This document shows positions 1 to 43,958 of a DNA stretch of 64,000 nucleotides, piece after piece (within the stretch, counting starts at the first letter, position 1; each line of letters opens with the position of its first letter). Source of the stretch: Paragorgia papillata (Eukaryota; Cnidaria; Anthozoa; Scleralcyonacea; Coralliidae); the NCBI GenBank assembly GCA_035771165.1, contig JAWNZC010000349.1:558001-622000 (forward strand), given 5' to 3'. The translations under genes and the position numbers were made by a program. Under the pieces are notes generated by a model that worked only from the letters and a program-made list of their open reading frames with translations, ran no database searches and was not told the DNA's origin.

Positions 1-500
1 AACACCAAGCAGGCCTGACGAGAAGGGGGGTCAGCCTGGTCGTTAACCAGGGTCCCACGGTCAGAAGAGGTCCGCTTTTAACAAAACGAAGCAAAAGAAT
101 ACATTATCTGAACAGTTCTGTTGAACAATAAATTCAAGTTCTATAATAATCAACAACTGAAGTTTGTATAGATCATTTTTACATTGCATTGGGTTCCTAA
201 TGGGAGTTGTCATCTCTTGTACGACTTTGCCAGTGCCATTGAGCCTTTTATGACTTTGTCATTACCGTCATGGGGCCCTCTATAGCCTTTTCAATTGACA
301 CCATGGGTCATCTTTATGGTTTGATAAAATAAGACAAACATGAAGGGGGTAGGGGCCCACAAATATTTTTTGGCCAAGGTGCCCAAAATTTCTCTCGGCG
401 GCCCTGACACGAAGAATATAAAGAATATTTTTAACTAGGATAATGATTTATATTCTAATTTTCTAATTTCTCTTCCTATTTTGTTATATTTTCATTTTAG

Positions 501-792
501 CAACCAGTCAAAACGCCTGTTGGAACAAAATGCTTGCGAAACTCAAAGTGTCCGTAATGTCGCGGTCCAAACGATAGTAAAAGAAACAGGAATATTTCAA
601 CCCCACCACATTACGGAAGTTTTCTGCCTAAATGAGCAAGATCCTTTTGGTTCAACAAAAAATGGTAATACTTACGTTTGTAAAACCTTGCTCCGCCGTA
701 CAGCTTTTTCAAAGCTTTACAAGAATTACAAGTTTGACGTACTTAAATTCGGTGATGTAAGAGTCGGTTGTACTGTTCATAGAATATATTAA
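501..792 (+). CDS. Terminal exon of an IL-17-like secreted cystine-knot protein (partial)
   Basis: A plus-strand 3' coding exon. A pyrimidine-rich acceptor ends in AG at 499-500 and the frame is open to TAA at 790-792. The first base completes a codon from an upstream exon outside the window. About 96 residues are visible, with Cys at exon residues 12, 42, 60 and 90. The tail has the layout of the IL-17 fold: an I-x-x-x-x-C-L segment (residues 37-43), then a Leu-Arg-Arg strand (64-66), then V-x-V-G-C-T (86-91) close to the C terminus. Classical IL-17s have paired cysteines (CLCxxC and CTC), and here one of each pair and the usual Trp are missing, so this would be a divergent member. IL-17s are secreted dimeric cytokines; that role is inferred. 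Another cystine-knot family is possible. The signal peptide and N-terminus lie off the window. Confidence 0.45.
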
Positions 793-899
793 TATGGCTG
801 ATGGCCGCTGAACATGAAATCAGTGATAGATATGCCAATATAGTAATTTAAAATCACGTTACAAGTGTATAAAGATGTTACGTATAACAAGAAAGATGT

Positions 900-905
900 A
901 ATAAA
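900..905 (+). terminator. Poly(A) signal of the IL-17-like gene
   Basis: A perfect AATAAA lies 108 bases after the stop codon at 792, in AT-rich DNA and before an (AAT)n tract. This fits a short 3' UTR and cleavage near 920-930. Confidence 0.6.
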
Positions 906-949
906 CATGTACTTATTTCTCATTGCATCCAATGTGTTCTTTTATTTTC

Positions 950-1020
<71 letters not shown>
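950..1020. repeat. (AAT)n microsatellite
   Basis: About 23 uninterrupted ATA/AAT units just beyond the presumed cleavage site of the IL-17-like gene. The Asn-rich open frame running through it is an artefact. Confidence 0.95.
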
Positions 1021-1022
<2 letters not shown>

Positions 1023-1392
1023 GGATGCCCGCTAGGTGTCAACTCGAGCTACTTAATAGTGGGCACTGGTACAGGCTGGTATGGGAAGATTATGCTATGC
1101 AAATAATCCAATACGCCATGATTCTAACCTGTGTGCTAACAAATGCTATTAGGATAGTTGTCAAGAAAAATTTGAATTTGTTCAACATAATTTTTAAGGT
1201 GGGAATTCTGTGCACACGAAAAATGTATCAATCATTTCCTGTAAACATTATGCAACTATTCACCCTTTACCAGGCAAGATTACCAGAAGGTCTCCACTTG
1301 ACAAATAAAATCATGTGCCATTAGACAGAGTAAAAGTAAGAAGTTGCTAAATGGCAACCATGCCAAGAACAAAACTAACATTAGTACAAGCG

Positions 1393-1857
1393 TACAATGA
1401 AATGGTGGCCATACTGGTGTACCAAAACAATGAAATGGTGGCTATCCTGATGTACATGCCCCAAAACATTGAAATGGTAGCCATAGAACCAAAACAATGA
1501 AATGCATGGTGGCCATGCATACTGGTGTATCAAAACAATGAAATAGTGGCCAATCAGCCATATTAGTGTACCAAAACAATGAAATGGTGGCTATATACTG
1601 GTGAACCAAAACAATGAAATGGTGGCCATACTGGTGTACCAAAACAATGAAATAGTGGCCAGTTGGCCATACTGGTGTACCAAAACAATGAAATGGTGGC
1701 CATATTGGTGTGCCAAAACATTGAAATGGTGGCCATACTGGTGTACCAAAACAATGAAATGGTGGCCATATTGGTGTACCAAAACCATGAAATGCCAGCC
1801 ATACTGGTGTACCAAAACATTGAAATGGTCGGGCCATATTGGTGTATACCCAAACAA
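1393..1857. repeat. 33-bp minisatellite, about 13 copies
   Basis: Tandem units read roughly ccatactggtgtaccaaaac followed by aatgaaatggtgg (33 bp). The units diverge by substitutions (CAATG/CATTG, ATATTGG/ATACTGG) and small insertions. Because 33 is a multiple of three, several frames on both strands stay open and give periodic 11-residue peptides. No splice signals or conserved flanks suggest that it is coding. Confidence 0.9.
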
Positions 1858-1859
1858 TA

Positions 1860-2860
1860 ATACACACTTGATGAAAGTAATGTATAAACTCTTTAATAAC
1901 TTCGACTTTTAGTGCAAGACAGAAGGAACTCAAGGGGCACCAAAGATCAACTGTTAATTGACAAGATGGTTATCATGAATTGTAAAAGGAGAAAAAACGG
2001 TCTTGGGATGGCTTGGGTCGTTGGCAAGCTCGTTCGTTTTATACTGAACATCGCAACTCGTGTTTCACCTCGGTGCAGTTATCTCATTAAAGTGCATATA
2101 AACCCAAATTTTTTATCATCTGAATACGTTCTACATAGAGCAAACAGTTGTTCAGTGAAATATTTTTTTGATTGGAGCTATTCTTCAATGTTTTTTTGCG
2201 ATTCGCATTTCTAGTATGGTAATGAGATGACGTCTATGTGGGCATTTGGCTTTCTTTCTCTTTTTGGCAAGATAAACTACCTGAGAATTTTTGTGGAAAA
2301 ACTCATACAATATGGAACATGTTGTTCAAACACACCATTAATGGAAGAATTGGGTCATGTCACTCCTGCAAATAAATATTGTATAGATAATGATGACTAC
2401 TTCGGCACCATCTCATTACCATTTTGAAAACAAAAATCTCTATTTAAAGCAATAAAGGTTGATCCAGTCTAAAACATATTTCGTTGTTCAACTATTTGCC
2501 AAAGGTAGAACGTATTTAGATGATAAAAAATTTGGGGTTATATGCACTTTAATAAATTTCACCTAAGTCCTATAAGGCCACGTGTAAACACTGCAGATTT
2601 CCTCCGGGTATTCTCCGGTTTCCTCGTCTATTAAGATGCACTGGACGAATGAGGGGTGGCCCTTACTGGACCTCTAGGGGGAACCGGGAACAGTTTAGAT
2701 ATGACTGCATGATGGGGTTATCCAGTATAAAGAAAGTTAGTTCGGTTTAAGGGGACAACGTGACGAGTTCATTCTGAGATTTGATATTAAGATAAGGATT
2801 AAGAAACTTGGCTGCAAAAATTCTTTAATTAACTTGTATCGTTTTTCGTTTGTTTTTGCT
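1860..2860. other. Unassigned stretch between minisatellite and SINE pair
   Basis: Two short plus-strand frames (1912-2214 and 2227-2427) match nothing I recognise. An AATAAA at 2451-2456 follows the second, so a small 3' exon is possible but unsupported. Around 2597-2720 there is text like the SINE body seen at 26510 (cctccgggtattctccggtt). No other feature seen. Confidence 0.3.
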
Positions 2861-2861
2861 G

Positions 2862-3165
2862 TACAAGCTGTCGTAAGTTAAACTCTGAGCTGCAGACGGG
2901 ACTCGAACCCACAACCTTCCAAATGCCAGCTGGACGCTCTAACCATTGAGCCACTGGAACTCAGAACGTAGGTTGTTTTCGATATTTATACCTGGGAACT
3001 ATACAGTCAAACCGTACAACCTCGGTCTACCATCTGAGTTGCAGTGGCTCAATAGTTAGCGTCTGGAAGGTTGTGGGTAAGTGGGTTCGTGTCCCGTCTG
3101 GAGTTTTTCTCAGTATGTTTATTAACTCACGACAGCTTGTGCAGCAAAAACAAAGGCAAAAAACC
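2862..3165. mobile_element. Inverted pair of tRNA-derived SINE copies
   Basis: The left half, read on the minus strand, has a tRNA-like A box (tggctcaatggttagagc) and B box (ggttcgagtccc), near 2890-2955. The right half carries the same head on the plus strand (tggctcaatagttagcgtc, then gtgggttcgtgtcccgtctg) near 3043-3105. The outer flanks (acaagctgtcgtaagttaa and ttaactcacgacagcttgt) are complementary, so the unit is a large foldback. Both heads are mutated, so these are retroposon remnants and not functional tRNA genes. Confidence 0.75.
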
Positions 3166-3640
3166 TTACCAACTTCAAGCTGAAAACACTAACATAGAAT
3201 AACTTGTATCGCTTAAATATCCCAAACAAATTATAATTAAATTAATCGACAATCATAAATATTATTAGACGATTTTTGCAATGGAGACTATAATTCAACT
3301 CACTGCCTTTTATTTTTGATTTGAGAGTTTTTTCGGTATAACTGACTTGCGCAGCTATGCAAAATAAATTGTTTCTTGTATAATCATATAAATATTAAAA
3401 TTTCATTCGAATAGTTCGATTTTAAAAGAATGTAGTACTTCTTTCGGACTCTGCATGTTCAGCATACTCAAAAACAGGACACTGAATAATCTTCAGTATT
3501 TTGGCCGGGATGCACAATCTTCAAACTTAAATGGCGTAAAACTCTATTAAGCCCCCTCTTGATTAGCCTGCGAATACAGACCACCCTCATCGACCGCAGG
3601 CTACCTCTTGATTAGAATTGTTGGTTCTCTCCTGTGCCTC

Positions 3641-3725
3641 GATATAGCCTGCTAATGCAGACCTCACGTATGGGGGTCCCGCAAACCGAAACCCCACACT
3701 GAGATCTGTATTAGTAGGCTATAGA
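3641..3725. repeat. Short foldback repeat
   Basis: Arms tatagcctgctaatgcaga and tctgtattagtaggctata are inverted around a roughly 40-bp loop. Related 'agcctgc' foldbacks recur at 41815 and 49771. Confidence 0.7.
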
Positions 3726-3899
3726 CCCTTTTAATAAGTGCAGAGTACATCATTTTCAGCCTTTTGAATTCTATTGAAAATATACAAAAGCTAAGACAAA
3801 CGAAATTGAAAAGATTCAAAGGAAAAATTGAAAAGAAATTGACGTCATAGGTGAAAATTACGTATTCTATAGTCTATACTTATTAAAAGGGCCTATAGT

Positions 3900-4265
3900 G
3901 CCTCTCCGCCACTGATCTCGAAATAAAACTGGATTAAGCATCTATTGTTTACAAAATGAAGCCGGAAGTCACCCATTACTAAGGGACCAAGTGATGGTCT
4001 TTCTAGCGTATTCTGCCACCGATATAAACATTTTGTTGAATGAGATGCTGAATCTGTGAAAGAAAATATAGTTCAATAGTCTTTTTTGGTACAGAAGACG
4101 TTTTAAGAAGACATAAAGACATTTTTCAGCATGTTTGGTCCCTTAGTAATTACGGATTTCTTTTGTTTAGCTGGCTTCATTTTATGAACCAGTGGACAAT
4201 AGGTTGCACTATCCAGTTTTATTTCGAGATCAGTGCTCTCCGCAAAATTAGCACCATAGTCCCCC
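3900..4265. mobile_element. Foldback MITE-like element
   Basis: The left arm (gatctcgaaataaaactgga at 3916-3935, cattactaagggaccaa further in) is matched by the right arm (ttggtcccttagtaattacg, tccagttttatttcgagatc). Subterminal sequence around 3955 and 4165 (aaatgaagccgg / gctggcttcattt) is also inverted. No coding capacity. Confidence 0.7.
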
Positions 4266-4297
4266 TAGTTAATACGACCTATAATTTCACCATACTG

Positions 4298-4425
4298 TCA
4301 TATATACCCTCAATAAATAAACTCGCTTTACTTCGTGTTTCCATTTGCCGTCGTTGTCTTCGGACGCAAAAAAACACAACCCTTAAGCGACCTTATTTAT
4401 TGAGGGTAACACATGACAGTATTTA
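4298..4425. repeat. Inverted repeat
   Basis: The arms (actgtcatatataccctc ... aataaataaactcgct and agcgaccttatttattgagg ... acatgacagt) are complementary around the segment tttccatttgccgtcgttg. Probably another MITE, nested next to the preceding one. Confidence 0.6.
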
Positions 4426-4502
4426 GATACTGATAACCTAATGGCCCTCACCCCCTTGATGGAACTAGTTAGTAGATTTAACTAACATCTGGGGGAACTA
4501 TG

Positions 4503-4725
4503 ATGTTGATTTTACGGAGGGAGGAAAACCGGAGAACCCAGTGAAAAACCCTTGGAGCACAGGAGAGACCAACTAAACTCTACTCACATGGTCCAAGCTC
4601 GAGAACGGGGCTGTTCCCAAACGGTCACCCATCCAAGTACTAACCCCATCCAACCGGGCTTAACTATTGGTGAGAGGCAGCGCCCTAACAGCACACGCCA
4701 CCCGTGCTCCCAAACACGACAAGAT
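4503..4725 (-). mobile_element. 5S rRNA-derived SINE (SINE3 type)
   Basis: On the minus strand a 5S-like internal promoter is clear: ttaagcccggttgg, then ggttagtacttggatgggtg followed by accg. The body follows (gtgagtagagtttagttggt, then ttctccggttttcc). The head matches the 3' half of 5S rRNA and is the pol III promoter of SINE3 elements. Other copies lie at 26342, 46236 and 49536. Confidence 0.85.
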
Positions 4726-4830
4726 AAGGCAATATGGAGACGACGCTTTAGCTGTATCAGTACATCATGATACGAGACACTGGCCGAACCTTGCCCCCTA
4801 AATTAAAATTTAAAATCACAACGTGTTGAT

Positions 4831-37872
<33,042 letters not shown>

Positions 37873-38706
37873 GTTATAAATTGTAATTCACTGACTGTAA
37901 CACGTTGTCATCAAACTACAACTTCAGCGATGTTTTCAAGTGATCATTGGTGATGGCAAATACGCAGGAAACGTTCCGGGTTTTTAAATTTTGAAGCGCC
38001 ATTATAAAAGCCCCCCCGGCCAAATCAACCGCAATTTGCCAGACGACCCCTCCCCCCCATTTCAAGCTTTATCGTTCCCAGTTCCCCGTGGTTTCATGAT
38101 CACGCAACGCGCAACAAGCACTAAATTATTTTTGAATTTTTAATCAGTGCATTTTCAAAATAGACGGTATTGCCAACATGTAGTATCAGGAAGCGCAGCG
38201 TAGCATGCGAGCCTGCCCACCTAATATACGCGGCTTTCCCGAATTTCACCAGTTTTGCATTATAAAAGACCCTCCCCTCGATCGCCGGCCCTTCCTATTT
38301 CTAGCCTGCCTGCCTGCAAGACTCAAATTACACAAATTAAATATGAAATAGATATAATTTGGGTCTGCGCGCAGGCTAGACAATTTCTCCATCGACAGGG
38401 GGGGCGCCATTAGCCTGCGCGCAAGCAAGCTCAGCATATCCTCAATCCTGAATTTTAAAGAAATTGAAGCCCAACTCCCACCCCAACCTGATCCTTACCC
38501 ACCCCTTATCTTGTCCGTAAGCCTAAACCTAATCACAACCGCCCCGGAAACCTTAAAACCTAACTACAGTTAACCCTCAAGCAACCCAATGTAACGTTTG
38601 TCCGAAGTTTTGGATGTCCGAAGCTTGTTTGCGAGAGCCAATCAAATCTCTCAACGCGTTACCCACGCACTTCATGCGGAAAGGTCTATAATTCTAGACC
38701 AGCTCA

Positions 38707-38970
38707 GATCTCATCATAGTTAATAGAACATATACATGGTTTGGAAGCTCTATTGTCTTTCAATATGAATTAGCATGGTCATGTTGAACTGACAATGGAT
38801 CGGAGTTCCTTATATGGAAGTAAATTCTATGGACACGTGACGATGAAGCAACTCACAATACCGTGAAATTGCACAAATTTCCATAAACTTGAACAAAAAC
38901 ATAGAACAATCACTTGCTTTGGACGAGTTTCCAAACCATGTATATGTTCTATTAACTATGATCTCATGGA
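38707..38970. mobile_element. Foldback element
   Basis: Arms tagttaatagaacatataca/tggtttgg and ccaaacca/tgtatatgttctattaacta pair. A related end occurs at 27350-27380. Confidence 0.75.
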
Positions 38971-40672
38971 GATTAATGTCGTTCCCAGAGTATGTGTCTT
39001 ACGCACGCTGGGATTCGTCAGTTATCAACCTATCGTTTGTACGTAGCTATATATGAAAACACTGTGACGCGACGGTACATTTCTTTTTATTAGTTTTATT
39101 TTATAAAAGAAATAGAAAATAGATACACTGCCTACGGCTTGGATTGACATAATTTTTTTCTTCTCCCAACTCACGCCTTTCGTATTTGCGTCAGGCTATA
39201 CGCGCGCCGGATACTATTTTCTAATATTACATAAACTCGACCTCAAAGACAGACCAGAATAAAATAATTTAAAATTAATTTTAATGGTAATCTAATTCTT
39301 CTACAACAGTATCTTAAAATACATTGTTTCTTTAATGAGTTAACTAGAAATTAACTATTAAAAATTGATTATAGAAGTGCAACAAACACTTTGTCTTAGG
39401 CATATCAATTGTTCACAATCTGATGTAAAACACTTTGGTCATAAAATAATTTTTCCAACCTAGAATACGGACTAAGGCTGCTATCTAAGCAAACGTTTTA
39501 AATCTTAGCTATTGATTCATAAAAATAACTTAATATTCTATCAGTAATATATACACTCCATATCATTGTCAAGTAAATCCCCCTAATAACATTGTGATTT
39601 TTTTGACGGATAAAAATAAAGAATCTACTTCGGTCTACGGTCTATTTTTGCGCGTGCACTCAGATTTTTAGAAATTAATTGGAATGAAATTGTTGAAGTT
39701 CAGAAAAAGCTGAAACAGAGAAAAGTTCTGGCCCGAAGTAAATGTGGTTTACAAACTATTTATATTACTTTATCAGTTTTTTTACACATCTTCTGAAGTG
39801 CATTAGCCTCCTTCGTTACAACTGCGCGGTGCAACGGCTTAAAAAGCATAGAGATCATACATAACACTATAAAAAACATTGAGGTCGTTACCTAGACCCA
39901 GTCCATTACCCCAGCGCGCTAAATGTTAGCACCCAACTGATCCAAAATGGTGGCGATAGCGAAAACGAATTGAAGGCTGGTAACGAGGTAAGACCGCTAG
40001 TATTTTTGGGATCGTTTGGATGGAACTCTAACGTCAGTCATTAGCAAACTTCAAAAGTGAAGTCAGGATTTTTGCGTATCACGTTGGATTCAGTCCCCTA
40101 CGCTGTCTGTTACCTTTTGACCGTAGGGAACAGTTTGTAAGGGGACTGAGAGCAACGTAATATAGCGGACTTCACTTTCTGCCCCAGAACTAGCGTTCCA
40201 GTTATACGAATGCTTGTCCCTCCAAACGATCCCAAATATCGTAGCGTCGCTACCCCGTCCAAGTCTTCAACTCGTTTTGTTCACCGCAAATTTGATTGGA
40301 GTTTAGACCCAATGTCTTTTCTAGTTCTATTTATCATGTCTATGGTAATATAGTAAAAACCTATGCTTCCTAGTAGTGGCAAAAAAATAAATTTAATTTT
40401 ATATGCAATTAGTCTCTATTATACGGTTCAAATCTCTGAAAGCGATAGTAGCGCTGTTAAAATCACGGAAATTGCACTAGTTTCCTCCAGGTGTTCCCAT
40501 CAGGTGTTCCCATTAGCCTGTGTGACGATGTCTTTTGTCCCCGTCGAATGAACGTTAAAAGCCTGCGTTCCTTGTGTATTCTGGATCCACAAGAAGCGCA
40601 GGCTCTGGGTATAAAATTGGCTACATGTCAGTGGCTATGACTAACTCACCAGCGTTCTCTGGTTTCAGCTAA

Positions 40673-40824
40673 AGCCTGGTTTCCATATAGCCGTAAGGGC
40701 CGGAGGCATGGTCCAATCATAGACCGTGTTGAATTAGCCAGCAATAAAAAGCTGTATGCGACTGGACCATTGCCCCTTGCCGCAGCCATGCCGCCGGCTC
40801 TTACGGCTATATGGAAACCAGGCT
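40673..40824. mobile_element. Harbinger-like MITE with TAA duplication
   Basis: Ends agcctggtttccatatagcc and ggctatatggaaaccaggct, with TAA at 40670-40672 and 40825-40827. Inner arms gtaagggccggaggcatggt and gccatgccgccggctcttac are also complementary. Confidence 0.88.
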
Positions 40825-40831
40825 TAAAAGG

Positions 40832-41093
40832 GATGACTCAAAAGGACCCGTCCAGTCCTTTCGCGGCTTTTCCAAAATATGCCGTCAAATATGTTTTTCC
40901 AAAAAGCTAAGGGGTAAACCAGATTTCTGATTAAAGTTAAGGTTTTTGTTGTGGTTATGATATCGAAAAGATTGCTAAAATCTTGAGACTCGCTGAAGCT
41001 TGATGACAAATTTGGAAAAAACAAATTTGACGACATATTTTTGAAAAACCGCGAAAGGACTGGACGGGCCCTTTTGAGTCATCCATTTTAATT
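40832..41093. mobile_element. Foldback MITE downstream of NOSTRIN
   Basis: Arms gatgactcaaaaggacccgt/ccagtcctttcgcgg and ccgcgaaaggactgg/acgggcccttttgagtcatc are inverted. Inner ccaaaatatgccgtcaaata pairs with tttgacgacatatttttg. Confidence 0.85.
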
Positions 41094-41233
41094 AACGTCG
41101 AGCGCGTTGTCTGTGGTATAGTGCGTACATACACACGAGTAAAAGCCAAATCGGATCACGAAGGAAGTTTCAGACAGGAGGATCTTGGCAGAGGATTGAT
41201 TGTATATTGCTAAAAAACTACTCCAATTCTATA

Positions 41234-41415
41234 TTAGGTTGACATCTCTTCGACATATGTTGCTGGAAATATTCCTGTTTTACCATTAAGTTCTCCCAAC
41301 CACCAGTCAGCATCTTGTTTTTCTAAAAGATTAATGACGTCACCAGGTTTTATCGTCAGTTCATCGCTCTCTTGACCTTGGTAGTCGTAATTCACAGCAC
41401 AATAACCTAAACCGC
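41234..41415 (-). CDS. NOSTRIN: NOSTRIN exon 17: C-terminal SH3 domain
   Basis: Residues about 438-491 form a complete SH3. It has the YDYQGQESDELTI start (degenerate ALYDY with DELT), the acidic RT loop, adjacent Trp-Trp in DADWWLGELNG, and the GIFPATYVEEM end. The protein stops at TAA (41234-41236), three codons after VEEM. The SH3 binds proline-rich partners. A possible ATTAAA poly(A) signal lies near 41090 on the minus strand, inside a MITE end. Confidence 0.95.
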
Positions 41416-43920
41416 CTAGAAGAAAACAATTACAAAATAAATTAAAAAAGGTCATGTAGGGTTTTGAGGTTTTCCCTCAAACATTCTTCGTGGGAGTTCC
41501 AGGACTCCTTTAACCTTAACCTAAAGTTGAGAGTCTCAGAAAAGAAAGTGAGGGTCACAAAGTTAACAATTTAAATTCCAGGGGAGTTATTTGTTCCAGA
41601 AAAGAATTCATTAGAAAACCACACGGCAACATGTAAACAGTCACATTACATCTAATTTATCTTTTGTTTCAAAGATTTTATTCCAAAATGTTGTTCTCCA
41701 ACAATTATGTATGTGAACCCGCCATGTTGTCATTGAAACCTGTGCTGAAACCAAAACTAAATTCCAGTTTACGAGTAAACTACAACACTGAAACACATGT
41801 GGCATACTGCGTCCTAGCCTGCGAGCAGGCTCTCTTAATACCACATTTCACAGCAACAGTAGGGCCTGCCCGCAGGCTAACTGCGTCCTTGAGAACCGTT
41901 AACTTTGCTGTTCTGCGTCCCTTTTATGTTTTTCAGCCATAGTACGCATCAGCAAATGGAAAACTCTGTGTCATGTACATTTTTCGTGCATCCACAGATC
42001 AATTGTAGATTACTATACTAACATAGCTGTACCTTATGAAACAAGTCATAGAGTTTATTGAAATAGAGAATAAAAACACATGTTGCCTAAATAATCACAT
42101 AAGCTAACTAAAATAAACAACTTTTGTAAAAAGCAGAACGGCTGAATGACTTTAAATTGTAGATTTCCCAGTTTTAGGAAAAAATTTCATGCGTCTCAAA
42201 ATTTTGTTTTTACAGCACGAGAGAAGCTGCCTGGTGCAAGTGTGTAACATACTTTGTCGCAAAACAACCTCGTCCCCAGGGTGGACGTTCGTCAAGCTCA
42301 ATTACTCAGAAAAGATTTCTGAGCCCCAGACAGGGTTCGAACATGCAACTCCCCCCCCCCCCCCCCCCCCCCCCCCCCAAAATGACCGGCCAGATGTTGC
42401 CGTCCAGCATTTACCGGCAGTAATAAGGAGTTGCACAACGTAGAAACAGCTTTGCACAGTGTAACTCCTCTCTTACAAACTGGTTTCACCATAACTTGTG
42501 TAACAAGACGCCTGGGTCAGGCATTCACTCAGGCTACTGGCAAAGTAGAGATCTCCTCCGCAGAGGCTCTATACCGCGCGAGAAAAGGTGGGAGTGGGCC
42601 GAGGAAGATCATATCGGAGGGTGAATGTGGTGCATGCATACTTCACAGAGGTGAACATATTTACGATCAAGGAGTTGGCAGCCACATCACTGTTAAATAA
42701 ACTACAAAGTCAGTCAGTCAGTTTCGAAATCTACCAACGTGCAAGAACACCTTTATCAAAAGGCAAAGCTGTTCAACTTTTTGTCCAACTCCAAAAGCGA
42801 AAGGAGCAGAGAACTTACAACATGCCTCACGGCCTCACTCAATCACACGGCAAACAATTCACCGGAAGTATGAATAGTAGCGGAAGCAAAATGTGCAAAA
42901 ATACAAAACCGTGACACCTGCCTCCCCCTTGAGAGAGAACGCATGCATACACAGTGAAATTGTAAATGCAAGTATTTTTATTTTATTAAAATAAAACATA
43001 CCAGATGGAACAGGATCATCATCAAATTCATCATCTAAAAATACGATACAAATAAATTACTCTTCAAATTTTAACTTTCACGTTATATCAATATAGTCAT
43101 TAAAAAATAGCCGCACCCACTCAGCCTGATCGAGTATTTAACGCGCCAAATTCCATTTAAGAAATAGAAAACATTTTCCGTGTTTCCATAAGGTTATAAA
43201 AACACGTAGAAGTTTTGGAAAACGAGAAAAAGCAATAGAAAAAAATATACAACGCACGCTCTGTTTTGCAGTTAAATCTCACGTGTGAATACACCATGCA
43301 TCATTCATAAGCAAAGTGGCATTACTGTGTTGGCTTCTTTGGCTTTTTATCTTGTAAAACAATTAGTTATTTCATAAAACAAATAGAAAATTGCTTGTAT
43401 GTTTCTGTATTGTAATATAGAAACATGAATGACGCCATTTCAATCGGAACAAATGCATGAAAACACACTCTGCTAAACCTCGTGTTCCCACTGAATATTT
43501 TCTCAGTTAAAATAACGTTATTTATGTAACAAATACCGTAGAATCCCGAAAGTAGCGCCCCCCCCTAAAACCTTTCGGTTTTATCCGCTGTTGGGGGCAG
43601 CTACTTTCGGGGGGTCGCTATTTGGGGGGGGGGGCACTACTTTTGGGTGGTAAAATACGTTAACATACTGTGGATAAGTAAATAAAGTATTTTCTAACAT
43701 AAAACGAATTCTATTACATAAAACAAATGCATGATATCCTCTTAATATGAACGTGAAATAAAGGTTTTGGTTTTCCCCTTCTTCTTTCAAGCCATTTTAT
43801 CATCATCAATCGTATTCACTGTATCACGTGGAAGCGCGCTCTTTTCAGGGGGCCGCTACGGGGTTAGCGCTACCAGTTTCGAAAATTTTTAAGACATCTC
43901 AAATTTACATCTACTTTTTC

Positions 43921-43958
<38 letters not shown>

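Larger units (their letters stand above)
37873..41233. other. Intergenic region between MIOS (5') and NOSTRIN (3')
   Basis: This 3.4 kb must hold the MIOS promoter, but no clear TATA box or named motif is visible upstream of 37872. It contains a C-rich tract at 38460-38590 and foldbacks at 38707-38970, 39940-40290, 40673-40824 and 40832-41093. No convincing coding exon was seen. Confidence 0.5.

Noticed and set aside
2884..2960. Functional tRNA gene
   Set aside because: A and B boxes are present, but the cloverleaf and acceptor stem are not; it is a SINE head.
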